From CADCTM01 sp049671305 (GTDB lineage: Bacteria; Cyanobacteriota; Cyanobacteriia; Cyanobacteriales; Coleofasciculaceae): 64,000 nt of DNA. Position 1 is the stretch's first letter; every line of letters begins with the position of its first letter. The notes under the pieces are model-generated. The model did not search any database and was not told the DNA's origin. It saw only the letters and a program-made list of their open reading frames with translations. Below are positions 53,411 to 62,647 of the stretch, in pieces. The stretch covers positions 1 through 64,000 of the forward strand of contig JBATUR010000039.1 in the NCBI GenBank assembly GCA_049671305.1, in the 5' to 3' direction. The position numbers were made by a program, and so were the translations under genes.

Positions 53411-55915
53411 ATGAGTACAAATACTTCTGTGTTCTATCTAGAAGTTCAACAAGTAGAAAAATCTTGCTTATTTAAATTAGCTTGGGGACAAGAACAGCAA
53501 CTTAATGCAAGGGTTAATTTTCCTGAAAAACTAAGTGCTGAGTATCAGGAATGGAATGATTGTTATCTAGGTTTTTATCAAACTTCATTACGTGGACGAG
53601 TGGCAACAAAAGGTTATATTGCACCACCACCGATTGATTGGCACGCCAAGCTTGTAGAGGCTGAAGCTAAACTTTTATCAGAATTTCATCAATGGTTACG
53701 CTCTGGCGAATTATATGATGTCCGCTCAATTCTTGAAGATGCAGTTATTGATTTAGATAAAGAGCATTCAGCGCCTATTGATGTATTTTTGACTTGTAGT
53801 AATTTGAATTTAGAACGTTTGCCGTGGGAAGCTTGGGAAATTAAAAAGAAAATTGCCGCTACTGGTAAAATTCGCATTATTCGTAAGCCTTGGAATATTC
53901 AGGAACCGACTGTAAAACCGCAAAAACGCGATCGCAAAGCGCGGGTTTTGGTAATTTTGGGTGATGATACGGGATTGGATTTTAAGGCAGAAAAGGAAGC
54001 TTTAAAATCGCTAGATTCCGTTGCCACTATTAAGTTTGTTGGCTGGCAGCCGGGAAAAGATATTGAAGTATTAAAGTCTGAAATTGTTAATGCGATTATT
54101 GACGAGTGTGGCTGGGATGTATTATTTTTTGCAGGACATACTAATGAAACCGTATTAACTGGGGGAGAAATTGCGATCGCTCCCAACGTTTCTCTATTCC
54201 TGCAAGAGCTTGCTCCATCTCTAACTATTGCTAAAGAAAGAGGTTTGCAGTTTGCTTTATTTAATTCTTGCAATGGCTTGAGTCTTGCCAATTCGCTAAT
54301 TAACTTGGGATTAAGTCAGGTGGCAATAATGCGAGAACCTGTACATAATAGTGTTGCTGAAGAATTTTTGGTGCAGTTTCTTCAGAGTTTGGCACAGTAT
54401 AAAGATGTTCATGCGGCATTATTAGCTGCTTGTCAGTATCTCAAGTTGGAAAAGCATCTAACTTATCCTAGTGCCTCCCTGGTTCCTTCCTTTTTTCGAC
54501 ATCCTAATGCTGAACTGTTTCGATTTAAACGCTTTGGATGGAGACATAAAATTAAACCTTGGTTGCCGAGAAAAAAAGAAACGATCGCCTTTGCAACTCT
54601 TGCTTTCATTAGCTGGCAACTTCCTGTACAAAGTATTTTACTCCGGCAAAGAGTTTTAGTTCAAGCTGTTTATCGCCAAGTTACTAATCAAGTTCCTATT
54701 ATTAAAAAGCCACCTATACTACTTGTAGAAATTGATGATGAATCAATTAAAAAAGCAAAAATTTCTAATCCAACATCAATGGATCGTAGTTATCTAGCGA
54801 AATTAGTAGATAAGCTTTCTAGCCAGAATGCCAAAGTCGTTGGATTTGATTATCTTTTAGATCGTTATCAACCGGAAAACGACCAAAAATTTGCCCAGTC
54901 TTTGCGTAATGCTGTGCAAAATCACGGAACTTGGTTTGTCTTTGCTTCTCTGCTCAATGATCAAGGTGTTTGGTTAGAAGTTTTGCCGGAGTTGGCTCAC
55001 CAAAATTGGAGCTTACAAGGAAATATGCGTGGTATTGATGAAAATTTAGTATACATGAGAGTAGCGCCATTTAATGATGAGCCTTTTCGTCGTCCATCTT
55101 TAGGATTCCTATTAGCATTAGCTCATCGGCTGAACATTAACCAATCAGCCCAACCGCCATTTCCACAACTTCAATCTTCAACTAATTTGCTTTCTCAAAT
55201 AAAAACTCATGTTAAAACTACTACGAATAAAGACTACAAAGATATCTTCTCATCTGCTGGTCGCGTACAGCCAATAATGCAGTTTTCTTATCATTTAAAA
55301 CAAATGTGGCTGCAACCAATTCTTGATTTTTCCATTCCACCAGAGCAAGTTTATCAAAGCATTCCGGCTTGGAAATTGTTAGAAACTTCCTCAACTTTTC
55401 TAGAGCAGCAACAGCAACCTGTGGTATTAATTGCGCCTGGAGGACATGGTGATGCGGGAATTACTGGCAGAGGGGAGGATAATTTTCCGGTGCCACCTGC
55501 TGTTAAATACTGGCGTACTTTAAAAAATCCTGGAGATTTAACCAAATGGCTTCCTGGCGATTTATCAAGATGGTTTCCCGGTGGTGGCGCTCATGCTTAC
55601 ATGATTCATCACTTTTTAAATCAACGAATTATTAAGCCAATTCCTGACCTTTGGTTAGTAATAATTGCAGCCTTACTAGGAAAGGGAATAGTTTTGGCAT
55701 TAAAGAAGGTAAATGAAGAAAAGGAGCCAATTTACTTACTATTAGACAGAAAAAGCAAATGGTTTATACTACTAACTGGTGCAACCGGAATTTATGGCTT
55801 GGCTAGTTTGCAGCTTTATATCAGTGCTGCTGTAGTATTACCTTTTATTCTACCTATGGTAACAATTTGGAGTTTTATTTTTCTGTCTTTTTCTGAAAGA
55901 AAGCCGGATTTATAA
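53411..55915 (+). CDS. CHAT-CHASE2 membrane protein, CHAT-cluster gene 4
   Basis: 834 aa. Residues 1-375 include a CHAT caspase-fold domain with catalytic His243 (FFAGHTNET) and Cys287 (LFNSCNGLSLA); both are intact. A membrane segment (about 391-410) leads into a CHASE2 domain (about 415-700: ILLVEIDDESI, VVGFDYLLDRY), and two or three C-terminal membrane helices follow (about 735-825). I infer an extracytoplasmic sensor domain coupled to a cytoplasmic protease. The substrate is unknown; gene order suggests DUF1822 or the sigma-like protein. It is convergent with the pilin-like gene 33 nt away. Confidence 0.9.
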   Translation: MSTNTSVFYLEVQQVEKSCLFKLAWGQEQQLNARVNFPEKLSAEYQEWNDCYLGFYQTSLRGRVATKGYIAPPPIDWHAKLVEAEAKLLSEFHQWLRSGELYDVRSILEDAVIDLDKEHSAPIDVFLTCSNLNLERLPWEAWEIKKKIAATGKIRIIRKPWNIQEPTVKPQKRDRKARVLVILGDDTGLDFKAEKEALKSLDSVATIKFVGWQPGKDIEVLKSEIVNAIIDECGWDVLFFAGHTNETVLTGGEIAIAPNVSLFLQELAPSLTIAKERGLQFALFNSCNGLSLANSLINLGLSQVAIMREPVHNSVAEEFLVQFLQSLAQYKDVHAALLAACQYLKLEKHLTYPSASLVPSFFRHPNAELFRFKRFGWRHKIKPWLPRKKETIAFATLAFISWQLPVQSILLRQRVLVQAVYRQVTNQVPIIKKPPILLVEIDDESIKKAKISNPTSMDRSYLAKLVDKLSSQNAKVVGFDYLLDRYQPENDQKFAQSLRNAVQNHGTWFVFASLLNDQGVWLEVLPELAHQNWSLQGNMRGIDENLVYMRVAPFNDEPFRRPSLGFLLALAHRLNINQSAQPPFPQLQSSTNLLSQIKTHVKTTTNKDYKDIFSSAGRVQPIMQFSYHLKQMWLQPILDFSIPPEQVYQSIPAWKLLETSSTFLEQQQQPVVLIAPGGHGDAGITGRGEDNFPVPPAVKYWRTLKNPGDLTKWLPGDLSRWFPGGGAHAYMIHHFLNQRIIKPIPDLWLVIIAALLGKGIVLALKKVNEEKEPIYLLLDRKSKWFILLTGATGIYGLASLQLYISAAVVLPFILPMVTIWSFIFLSFSERKPDL

Positions 55916-55948
55916 CTGATCATTTAGATATTTTGATAGTTAACACTC

Positions 55949-56887
55949 TTATTTTGAGATAAGTGAGCGAGAACCAACTGGGCATTTTATTTCTGATGAA
56001 CTAGTCGTTGGCGCGTTAGGCATAATTGGTGGAGTAGTTGAAGGTTTTTCGGTTTCACAAATCTGGGCAACAGTGGTATTTTTTCCATTTATTTGTATTG
56101 CGAATACAGCGCCAGTGTAACTAGGAAGTTGTGCATTTTTTGCCTCGGCTGTAATCAAGATACTTTTGGTTTCATCTTTTTGAGGGATAAATTTATAACG
56201 ATAAAAGTCGGTTTCTGTTTTTAATCCAATACTTACTTCTTCAATTGTGGCAGCAAACTTGCCTTGCTCGCGGTAGCGTGCTTGCTGTACTTGTGTTAGC
56301 GCTGCCATATAAGTTTTGACTTCATCTGTAGGAGTTTTTGCTTTCTTCACTTCCGGCTCAATAACTTTCATATTTGCAGGTAAAGTTGTGGCATCAGAAG
56401 TTTTAGCAAATAGCGTTTCATCACCCTTAAACTTAGTAGGTCTAGGTGTTTCTGGTGTAAGTCCATCTATTGCTAGACGTAGCTTGCCATCAGTTGTAAA
56501 CTCAAAGATTGTTGTAGCTTTTTGCTCAGGATCAAGTTGAATATCCATTTGCATCGGCTGTGTTGCTGAATTTATTTGATATGCCAATTTTAGAGCAACT
56601 AAAGAACCATCAGGTGCAGGTAGCACCATAAATAATGTATTTTCTGGTGTAAAAACAAAGGTAAACTGAGTATTTGATTTTGGATCTTTAGTTTGCCACT
56701 GTCCTAACAATTTTTTGACAATTGCATCAGTTTGGGAAGCATTTTGAGCTTGTAAGATTGGTGCTGCATCATTAGCTAATACTGTTTGTGTAATAACTAA
56801 TATACCTGTCCCCAGTAGCATCAAGACTAAATACAATGGGTACCGATGACGAAAACCTAGCCTTAAGTTAAAAACAAAGTAATTCAT
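55949..56887 (-). CDS. Pilin-G/H-like exported protein
   Basis: 312 aa. One N-terminal hydrophobic segment (about 16-38, LYLVLMLLGTGILVITQTVLA) acts as signal or anchor. Residues 45-165 are a beta-rich lipocalin-like part (LGQWQTKDPKSNTQFTFVF). Residues 185-275 resemble the type IV pilin-like G/H domain (YMAALTQVQQARYREQGKFA, TDFYRYKF). It lacks the Gly/Phe prepilin cleavage motif, so it is not a pilin in the strict sense. Convergent with the CHAT-CHASE2 gene. Confidence 0.78.
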   Translation of the reverse strand: MNYFVFNLRLGFRHRYPLYLVLMLLGTGILVITQTVLANDAAPILQAQNASQTDAIVKKLLGQWQTKDPKSNTQFTFVFTPENTLFMVLPAPDGSLVALKLAYQINSATQPMQMDIQLDPEQKATTIFEFTTDGKLRLAIDGLTPETPRPTKFKGDETLFAKTSDATTLPANMKVIEPEVKKAKTPTDEVKTYMAALTQVQQARYREQGKFAATIEEVSIGLKTETDFYRYKFIPQKDETKSILITAEAKNAQLPSYTGAVFAIQINGKNTTVAQICETEKPSTTPPIMPNAPTTSSSEIKCPVGSRSLISK

Positions 56888-57037
56888 AGATATCTAGCGC
56901 AAAAACTGACTGAATTTTAGCAGTAGTTGAGTTTTCTGACATCCCCCTAGCTTTTTTTGTAAGCAAAGACTAAGAGTCGCTCCTAATTCACAGTTTTTAA
57001 AAGCTACTAGAAACTATCTAGGCAGCCTTCTCACTTC

Positions 57038-58333
57038 CTAAGAAATCCTGCCATTAATATAATAATCTCTTGTACCTTTAGCATTAAGAGCTTCTCCCAA
57101 TCGATTTAAGGCATGAACATAAGCAGCGGTTCGCATAGAAATAGCCAATTCCTGAGAAATTGTCCAAATTCGTTCAGTTTCTTCGACAATTTTTTGCTTC
57201 AGACGTTGATTTACTTCTTCTAATGTCCAATAAAGTCCACTGCGATTTTGCACCCATTCAAAATAACTGACTGTTACGCCGCCTGCATTCACCAAAATAT
57301 CTGGTAAAACATGAATTTCTCGATTATCCAAAAGCTGATCAGCCGCTGAACTTACAGGTCCATTTGCTACTTCAAAGATGTATTTTGCTTTAATATTATT
57401 AGCATTGCTTTCATTAATTTGATTCTCTAAAGCAGCAGGAATCAAGACATCAACCTCTAACTCTAAAAGTTCTTCATTACTCAAAACCTCATGGTTAACA
57501 ATATTACAAACTGTATTTTCACAATAAACAGCTTTGACTTGATTACCTGATGCTTTATATTGCCTAATACTAGGAATATCTAACCCTTCTTTGGCATAAA
57601 CGCCACCTTGTGAATCACTAACAGCTACTACTTTATAACCAGCTTTATAAAGTAACTCTGCTAAGACAGCACCCGCATTGCCAAAACCTTGAACTGCTAC
57701 AGTTGTATTCTTAGGGATTAGTTGAAATTTCGGTAATATAGTTTCAATTACAAAAAAAGCCCCGGTAGCTGTTGCCTCATCTCGCCCAATACTGCCTCCC
57801 ATTGTCAACGGTTTACCAGTGACAACTGCTGGGCTAATTTGACGACGGATGATGCTATATTGATCCATCATCCAACCCATAATCATGGCATTTGTATAAA
57901 CATCAGGAGCAAGAATATCAACATTAGGACCAATAAAATCGGCAATAGCATCGATATAACCCCTACTCAATCTTTCTAATTCCAGCTTTGATAAAGCTTT
58001 TGGATCAACAACAATACCTCCTTTTGCACCTCCAAATGGCAAGTTTAAAACTGCACATTTAAAAGTCATCCAAAATGCTAAAGATTGCACTTCATCCAAA
58101 GAAACATCAGGATGATATCTTACTCCACCTTTGCCCGGTCCTCTCGTATCGTCATACCGTACACGATAACCTTGAAAAACTTGTAATGTTCCATCATCCA
58201 TACGGACAGGAATAGAAACACTTAAGCTTGATTTTGGATATTTTAAGTGTTCAATAGCATCCTCAGAAATTGCTACATACTTTAAGGCAGCAGACAATCT
58301 TTTACTAGCATCAGAAAATAAGGAATTAGACAT
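57038..58333 (-). CDS. Glu/Leu/Phe/Val dehydrogenase
   Basis: 431 aa. Oxidative deamination of an amino acid with NAD(P). Conserved Lys in GPGKGGVRYHP (Lys68), FKCAVLNLPFGGAKGG (Lys92, Lys104), Rossmann motif VQGFGNAGAVLAELL and the C-terminal VNAGGVTVSYFEW. Length and motifs best fit NAD(P)-glutamate dehydrogenase (gdhA). No neighbouring gene on the same strand appears to be part of an operon. Confidence 0.92.
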   Translation of the reverse strand: MSNSLFSDASKRLSAALKYVAISEDAIEHLKYPKSSLSVSIPVRMDDGTLQVFQGYRVRYDDTRGPGKGGVRYHPDVSLDEVQSLAFWMTFKCAVLNLPFGGAKGGIVVDPKALSKLELERLSRGYIDAIADFIGPNVDILAPDVYTNAMIMGWMMDQYSIIRRQISPAVVTGKPLTMGGSIGRDEATATGAFFVIETILPKFQLIPKNTTVAVQGFGNAGAVLAELLYKAGYKVVAVSDSQGGVYAKEGLDIPSIRQYKASGNQVKAVYCENTVCNIVNHEVLSNEELLELEVDVLIPAALENQINESNANNIKAKYIFEVANGPVSSAADQLLDNREIHVLPDILVNAGGVTVSYFEWVQNRSGLYWTLEEVNQRLKQKIVEETERIWTISQELAISMRTAAYVHALNRLGEALNAKGTRDYYINGRIS

Positions 58334-58825
58334 TATGCTGTTTCTCCATTGACTAACTTATTCTTGAGACTAAGCATTGGCATAGCAAACTTTTACTTAA
58401 CATTTTTTTAGAGTTAAACATTTTTAAATACTCGGAGATACCATCAATTCAGTAGTATTGTTTTGATGTAATATTTAAAGATTTTAAGAGAAAAATTAAC
58501 TGTGTTTAACTTTATCAAAAATAACTATCTTAGAAGAAAAAAGACACATACCTAAGAAAAGCTTTGACTCTTTTCTTTGACAATTCAAGTAAAGCACAAA
58601 ATTCTGTATCAAAAAGTACATTTTAATAAAACTTATCCGAACTGATTGACTATCCCCAAAGTTAGACTTTTCTTGAGAAGTTAATTGCCTCCACACAATA
58701 GTCAAACGAACAATTAGACTAGAGGAGTAAAGTTGTAATCTTCAGACTGCCGTCCTATTAGCAAGCTTGCTAATTATCAGCTTAGGTGAAGATTAGACAA
58801 CTCAGTTCTATTGCAGAAGGCGACA
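58334..58825. other. Intergenic gap, 492 nt
   Basis: AT-rich, with the divergent promoters of the dehydrogenase (minus) and DUF4126 (plus) genes. Its right end has a nested inverted repeat (58732-58801). The 60-100-codon frames here are not protein-like. Confidence 0.5.
58732..58801 (+). promoter_or_regulatory. Nested inverted repeat before DUF4126 gene
   Basis: Outer arms GTTGT-AATCTTCA (58732-58744) and TGAAGATT-(AG)-ACAAC (58787-58801) pair over 13 bp with a 2-nt bulge. Within them is a perfect 18-bp palindrome, ATTAGCAAG and its complement (58757-58774). It ends 24 nt before the ATG, so it may be an mRNA hairpin or an operator. Confidence 0.5.
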
Positions 58826-59389
58826 ATGATTGCACTCCTAGCCGCACTATCCGCGTCGGCGGCAGCAGGAATGAGACTTGCCATGCCCCTCCTGATGATT
58901 GGCTTATTGCAAAAGGATGGCTTATGGTCAAAAATACCACTTTTATGTCACATTCATCCAAAAGTTTTGCTTTGTATTTTAACAAGCTGGTCGCTATTTG
59001 AGTTATTTGCCTCCAAAAAGCTGTTAGGGCAGCGAATATTACAAATTTTTCAGCTAATTTTAAGTCCAATTGTTGGAGCAATTATGGGCATTACAGTTGC
59101 TGAAGCTACTGATGCCCCAATCCAGTTTTTGTGGATAATTGGCATTGTGGGTGGTTTACTCGCATTAGTAATTCAACTAGTTTTAGTTGGCTGGTTTTAT
59201 CGCCTCAAAGGTTTACCTTTGTGGGTAGTCTTTATTGAAGATATTTTATGCATTGTTTTAGTAATATTTGCCTTTGACGCCCCCCGTCAGGGAGGGCTAA
59301 TTGCCCTGATTTTACTGTGGCTAGCGATTCGTAGTTCCAAGCAGTGGCATAGTTGGTATGTTGGCAACCAAGTTAAAAAGCAACTATAG
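58826..59389 (+). CDS. DUF4126-family membrane protein
   Basis: 187 aa from the ATG at 58826, with AGAAGGCGAC upstream. A TTG 15 nt before it is in frame but less likely. Hydrophobic throughout, with about five membrane segments (MIALLAALSASAAAGMRLA, LPLWVVFIEDILCIVL). The family is poorly known. It sits alone, with a nested inverted repeat in its leader. Confidence 0.8.
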   Translation: MIALLAALSASAAAGMRLAMPLLMIGLLQKDGLWSKIPLLCHIHPKVLLCILTSWSLFELFASKKLLGQRILQIFQLILSPIVGAIMGITVAEATDAPIQFLWIIGIVGGLLALVIQLVLVGWFYRLKGLPLWVVFIEDILCIVLVIFAFDAPRQGGLIALILLWLAIRSSKQWHSWYVGNQVKKQL

Positions 59390-59429
59390 CCTGATCATAA
59401 TCCAGATTAAAGTTTGATTTAGATAAAAA

Positions 59430-59975
59430 TTAATCTTCTAAAAGATGAGTTGGTAAGCCATCAATACTTTGCAGATTTTTAACTTGCCAATATTCAGAAA
59501 GACCTGATTCTCCCTTGTTTTTTGCCCATTCAATAATTGCTTGTCTTTCTGCTTGCAACTCATAAATTGGGACGCCAGTACCACAAGAAGTTTGCACTAA
59601 ATCTACATCAAGAATAATGATTTGGCGCGTTCCAGGTATAAAATCAAATAACTCATAAAAGCTTTGCCATGCAGAATTTCTTGGATGAATGACTTTTCCT
59701 TGACCATATAAACGTAAAATGAGAGGCTTCTCAGAAAAACTGCAAAACATAATCGTCATTCTGCCATCTTCAGTCAAATGAGCAGCCGTTTCATTGCCGC
59801 TACCAGTTAAATCCAAGTAAGCTACTGTTTTTTGATCAAAACAACGAAAAGTATCTATTCCCTTGGGTGATAAATTGACTCGACTATCTTTAGTTGCCGT
59901 TGCTGTAAAAAAGATTTTTTGGTCTTGGATGAATTTTTGCAAATCGGCATTAATTTCACTATAAAACTTTGCCAT
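59430..59975 (-). CDS. Pyridoxamine 5'-phosphate oxidase-like flavoprotein
   Basis: 181 aa. Split-barrel FMN-binding fold of the PNPOx family: FFTATATKDSRVNLSPKG (about 22-39), DLTGSGNETAAHL, RMTIMFCSF and VQTSCGTGVP. Its length and the SPKG signature fit the subgroup of small general-stress FMN-binding proteins, not PdxH itself. Convergent with the DUF4126 gene. Confidence 0.88.
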   Translation of the reverse strand: MAKFYSEINADLQKFIQDQKIFFTATATKDSRVNLSPKGIDTFRCFDQKTVAYLDLTGSGNETAAHLTEDGRMTIMFCSFSEKPLILRLYGQGKVIHPRNSAWQSFYELFDFIPGTRQIIILDVDLVQTSCGTGVPIYELQAERQAIIEWAKNKGESGLSEYWQVKNLQSIDGLPTHLLED

Positions 59976-60303
59976 CGAAAAACCTGATTAAAAATCCAAA
60001 GTTTCTGTAAAAATGAGCTTTAATTTGTTACCGTTCAGATAGAGCCTGAATAAGGTATTAAAGTTGAGTGATTGAGTGGGTAATCAAGATTAACGCTGCT
60101 CTGAATTTTACCACTCTAACGCCGCCGAAATACTCTCTCGGCAAAGCAGGAAACTTTATCCAAGAGCAAACAAAACTCTAAACTTGCTTGTACAACAAAT
60201 GACGGATTTTGCAAGCACTCAGCGTTCCTGAAAGAACAACACTGGAAGTCTGTGGCACAATTGACGGGGGAAATCTCTAAAAGTCTGGTTCAAAGAAAAT
60301 TTT
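59976..60303. other. Intergenic gap, 328 nt, before pyrG
   Basis: Leader of pyrG and of the divergent PNPOx-like gene. A small GCCGA/TCGGC hairpin is present near 60123-60145. Nothing else is recognised. Confidence 0.5.
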
Positions 60304-61971
60304 ATGAGTAAGTTTGTATTTGTAACAGGTGGCGTTGTCTCTAGCATTGGCAAGGGCATTGTCGCCGCTAGCTTGGGGCGTTTGCTCAAGTCTCGTGATT
60401 ATTCGGTATCAATTCTCAAGCTCGATCCTTATATTAACGTCGATCCAGGTACCATGAGTCCTTACCAGCATGGTGAAGTATTCGTGACGGCAGATGGTGC
60501 AGAAACCGACTTAGATTTGGGACATTATGAGCGATTTACAGATACCCCAATGTCTCGCCTCAACAGCGTCACCACCGGCTCAATTTATCAAGCGGTGATT
60601 AATAAAGAACGTCGGGGTGACTATATGGGTGGTACTGTGCAAGTGATCCCCCATATTACCAACGAAATTAAAGAACGCATCCACCGAGTTGCCAAAAACA
60701 CCAATCCTGATGTGGTAATTACAGAAATTGGCGGCACAGTGGGAGATATTGAATCTTTGCCCTTTTTAGAGGCAATTCGGCAGTTTCGTAAGGATGTCGG
60801 GCGCAATAATGTACTGTATATGCACGTAACCTTATTGCCTTGGATTCCTGCAGCCGGCGAGATGAAAACCAAGCCGACTCAGCACTCGGTCAAAGAATTA
60901 CGATCTATCGGCATTAAACCAGATATTTTAGTCTGTCGATGCGATCGCCCAATTCTTCCTGGCTTAAAAGAAAAACTTTCCGAATTCTGCGACGTGCCAG
61001 TTGACTCAGTAATCACCTCACCAGACGCCCCCAGCATCTACGAAGTCCCCCTAATCTTAGAACAAGAAGGACTAGCTTTAGCCACCCTAGATTTCTTGCA
61101 GATGCCACAGCGCCAACCAAACTTAACCCATTGGCAGACATTGGTTGAGCGATTATATCGTCCCACCCAAAAAATCGAAATCGCGATCGTCGGCAAATAT
61201 ATCCGCCTCAGTGACGCCTACCTCTCCGTCGTTGAAGCGCTACGCCATGCCGCAATAGCCATTGGCAGCGATCTGGTTCTGCGCTGGGTTAGCTCAGAAG
61301 ACCTCGAAACCTATGGTGCTGGACACTTCCTCACTGAAGTCAGCGGCATCGTTGTTCCTGGAGGTTTTGGCTTGCGAGGCATTGATGGTAAAATTGCGGC
61401 AATTCAATACGCCCGTGAAAATCAAATTCCCTTCCTCGGTTTATGCTTGGGAATGCAATGTTCTGTAATCGAATGGGCACAAAACGTTGCCAAACTAGAA
61501 AACGCCAATAGTGTAGAATTTGATCCCGATGCCACCAATCCCGTAATTAATCTTTTACCAGAACAGCAAGATGTTGTCGATTTAGGTGGCACAATGCGAT
61601 TAGGGCTCTACCCTTGCCGGATTAGTGCCAATTCTCTTGCTGCATCACTCTACAAAGAAGAAGTCGTTTACGAACGTCACCGCCATCGCTATGAATTTAA
61701 CAACGCCTATCGCAACTTACTCACTGATACAGGCTACAAAATTAGTGGCACATCTCCCGATGGTCGTTTAGTAGAAATTATTGAACTTGCACAACACCCC
61801 TTCTTTCTTGCCACGCAATTCCATCCAGAGTTTCGCTCACGTCCTTCTACTCCTCACCCCCTGTTTCAAGGATTTATCCAAGCTTCAGTCTGTCATACTC
61901 ATGGCGAGGAAGAGTCAAACCCCGACATCACCCCCCCCTCAACACAACAATCCCCAGCGGAGGTATCTTAA
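60304..61971 (+). CDS. pyrG: CTP synthase
   Basis: 555 aa. Makes CTP from UTP, ATP and glutamine. The N-terminal synthetase carries the P-loop region GGVVSSIGKGIVAASLG, PYQHGEVFV and a PTQHS motif. The glutaminase domain holds nucleophile Cys381 (GLCLGMQ) with the His/Glu pair in FHPEF. The C-terminal 35 residues form a short non-conserved tail. Standard length. Confidence 0.97.
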   Translation: MSKFVFVTGGVVSSIGKGIVAASLGRLLKSRDYSVSILKLDPYINVDPGTMSPYQHGEVFVTADGAETDLDLGHYERFTDTPMSRLNSVTTGSIYQAVINKERRGDYMGGTVQVIPHITNEIKERIHRVAKNTNPDVVITEIGGTVGDIESLPFLEAIRQFRKDVGRNNVLYMHVTLLPWIPAAGEMKTKPTQHSVKELRSIGIKPDILVCRCDRPILPGLKEKLSEFCDVPVDSVITSPDAPSIYEVPLILEQEGLALATLDFLQMPQRQPNLTHWQTLVERLYRPTQKIEIAIVGKYIRLSDAYLSVVEALRHAAIAIGSDLVLRWVSSEDLETYGAGHFLTEVSGIVVPGGFGLRGIDGKIAAIQYARENQIPFLGLCLGMQCSVIEWAQNVAKLENANSVEFDPDATNPVINLLPEQQDVVDLGGTMRLGLYPCRISANSLAASLYKEEVVYERHRHRYEFNNAYRNLLTDTGYKISGTSPDGRLVEIIELAQHPFFLATQFHPEFRSRPSTPHPLFQGFIQASVCHTHGEEESNPDITPPSTQQSPAEVS

Positions 61972-62047
61972 ATTCATGCCAGCACAACAGTTGGGCAAAC
62001 CAGACTGTTTATCGTCTTCAAACTCACCTTGTCAATGAGGAGGTTTT

Positions 62048-62467
62048 GTGGCGTACTGGATTAGAGTTAATTACGAACGCAACGAATACATCGTTGACCT
62101 CGATCGCCTTAGTGCTTTCGCCTGCGCTCCCAATGGCAAAATAACTTTTTGGTTGCCCAATAGTTCTTTGCCAATTATTATTAATCAGCAGAGTAATCCA
62201 GACGGCTATCAACAAGTTCTAGAATATATCCAACAAGTATCTGCCCAATCACTTTCTGGTTCCTGGATTCAACTCAATTATGAGCGCAATGACTATGCAA
62301 TCGACCTCAACCGCATTGGTAGTTTCTGTTACTCCGCTAGCGGTAGGTTAACTTTTTGGTTGCCGGATAGTTCGATCCCGATTATTGTCAATGAGCAAAA
62401 AGACCCAGATACTTATCAAAAAATTCTCGACTTTATCCACCGCAAAACTGGACACTTTCTCCCCTAA
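62048..62467 (+). CDS. Tandem YER/FWLP small-domain protein, 139 aa
   Basis: 139 aa with a GTG start; GAGGAGG lies 5 nt upstream, a strong site that supports this start. Two copies of one domain, about 1-66 and 70-135: each reads W-I-x-x-NYERN-x-Y, then (V/I)DL, (G/S)(K/R)(I/L)TFWLP, PIIxN and YQxxL(E/D). The copies are more than half identical, and the protein at 48009-48209 is a single copy. Function unknown; the domain has no catalytic pattern. It starts 77 nt after pyrG and is probably cotranscribed. Confidence 0.82.
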   Translation: MAYWIRVNYERNEYIVDLDRLSAFACAPNGKITFWLPNSSLPIIINQQSNPDGYQQVLEYIQQVSAQSLSGSWIQLNYERNDYAIDLNRIGSFCYSASGRLTFWLPDSSIPIIVNEQKDPDTYQKILDFIHRKTGHFLP

Positions 62468-62647
62468 ATAGTAATTCTCAATTATTACGGACTGAAGACA
62501 ACGGGTGCAGAAAGCTTTTAGTGGTTCAACATGATCAGGGTGTGATCTTTTTGACGGGCTCTTTGCTTCGTCAACAGTGAATCGTTAAGATTTACCGAAA
62601 TCCTGACCTATTCTTTGACAAAAACCATCATTACCCGCTTTTATTTT

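Noticed and set aside
61781..62038. 85-codon frame across the pyrG end
   Set aside because: It overlaps the pyrG coding sequence in another frame and stops just before the real GTG start at 62048.
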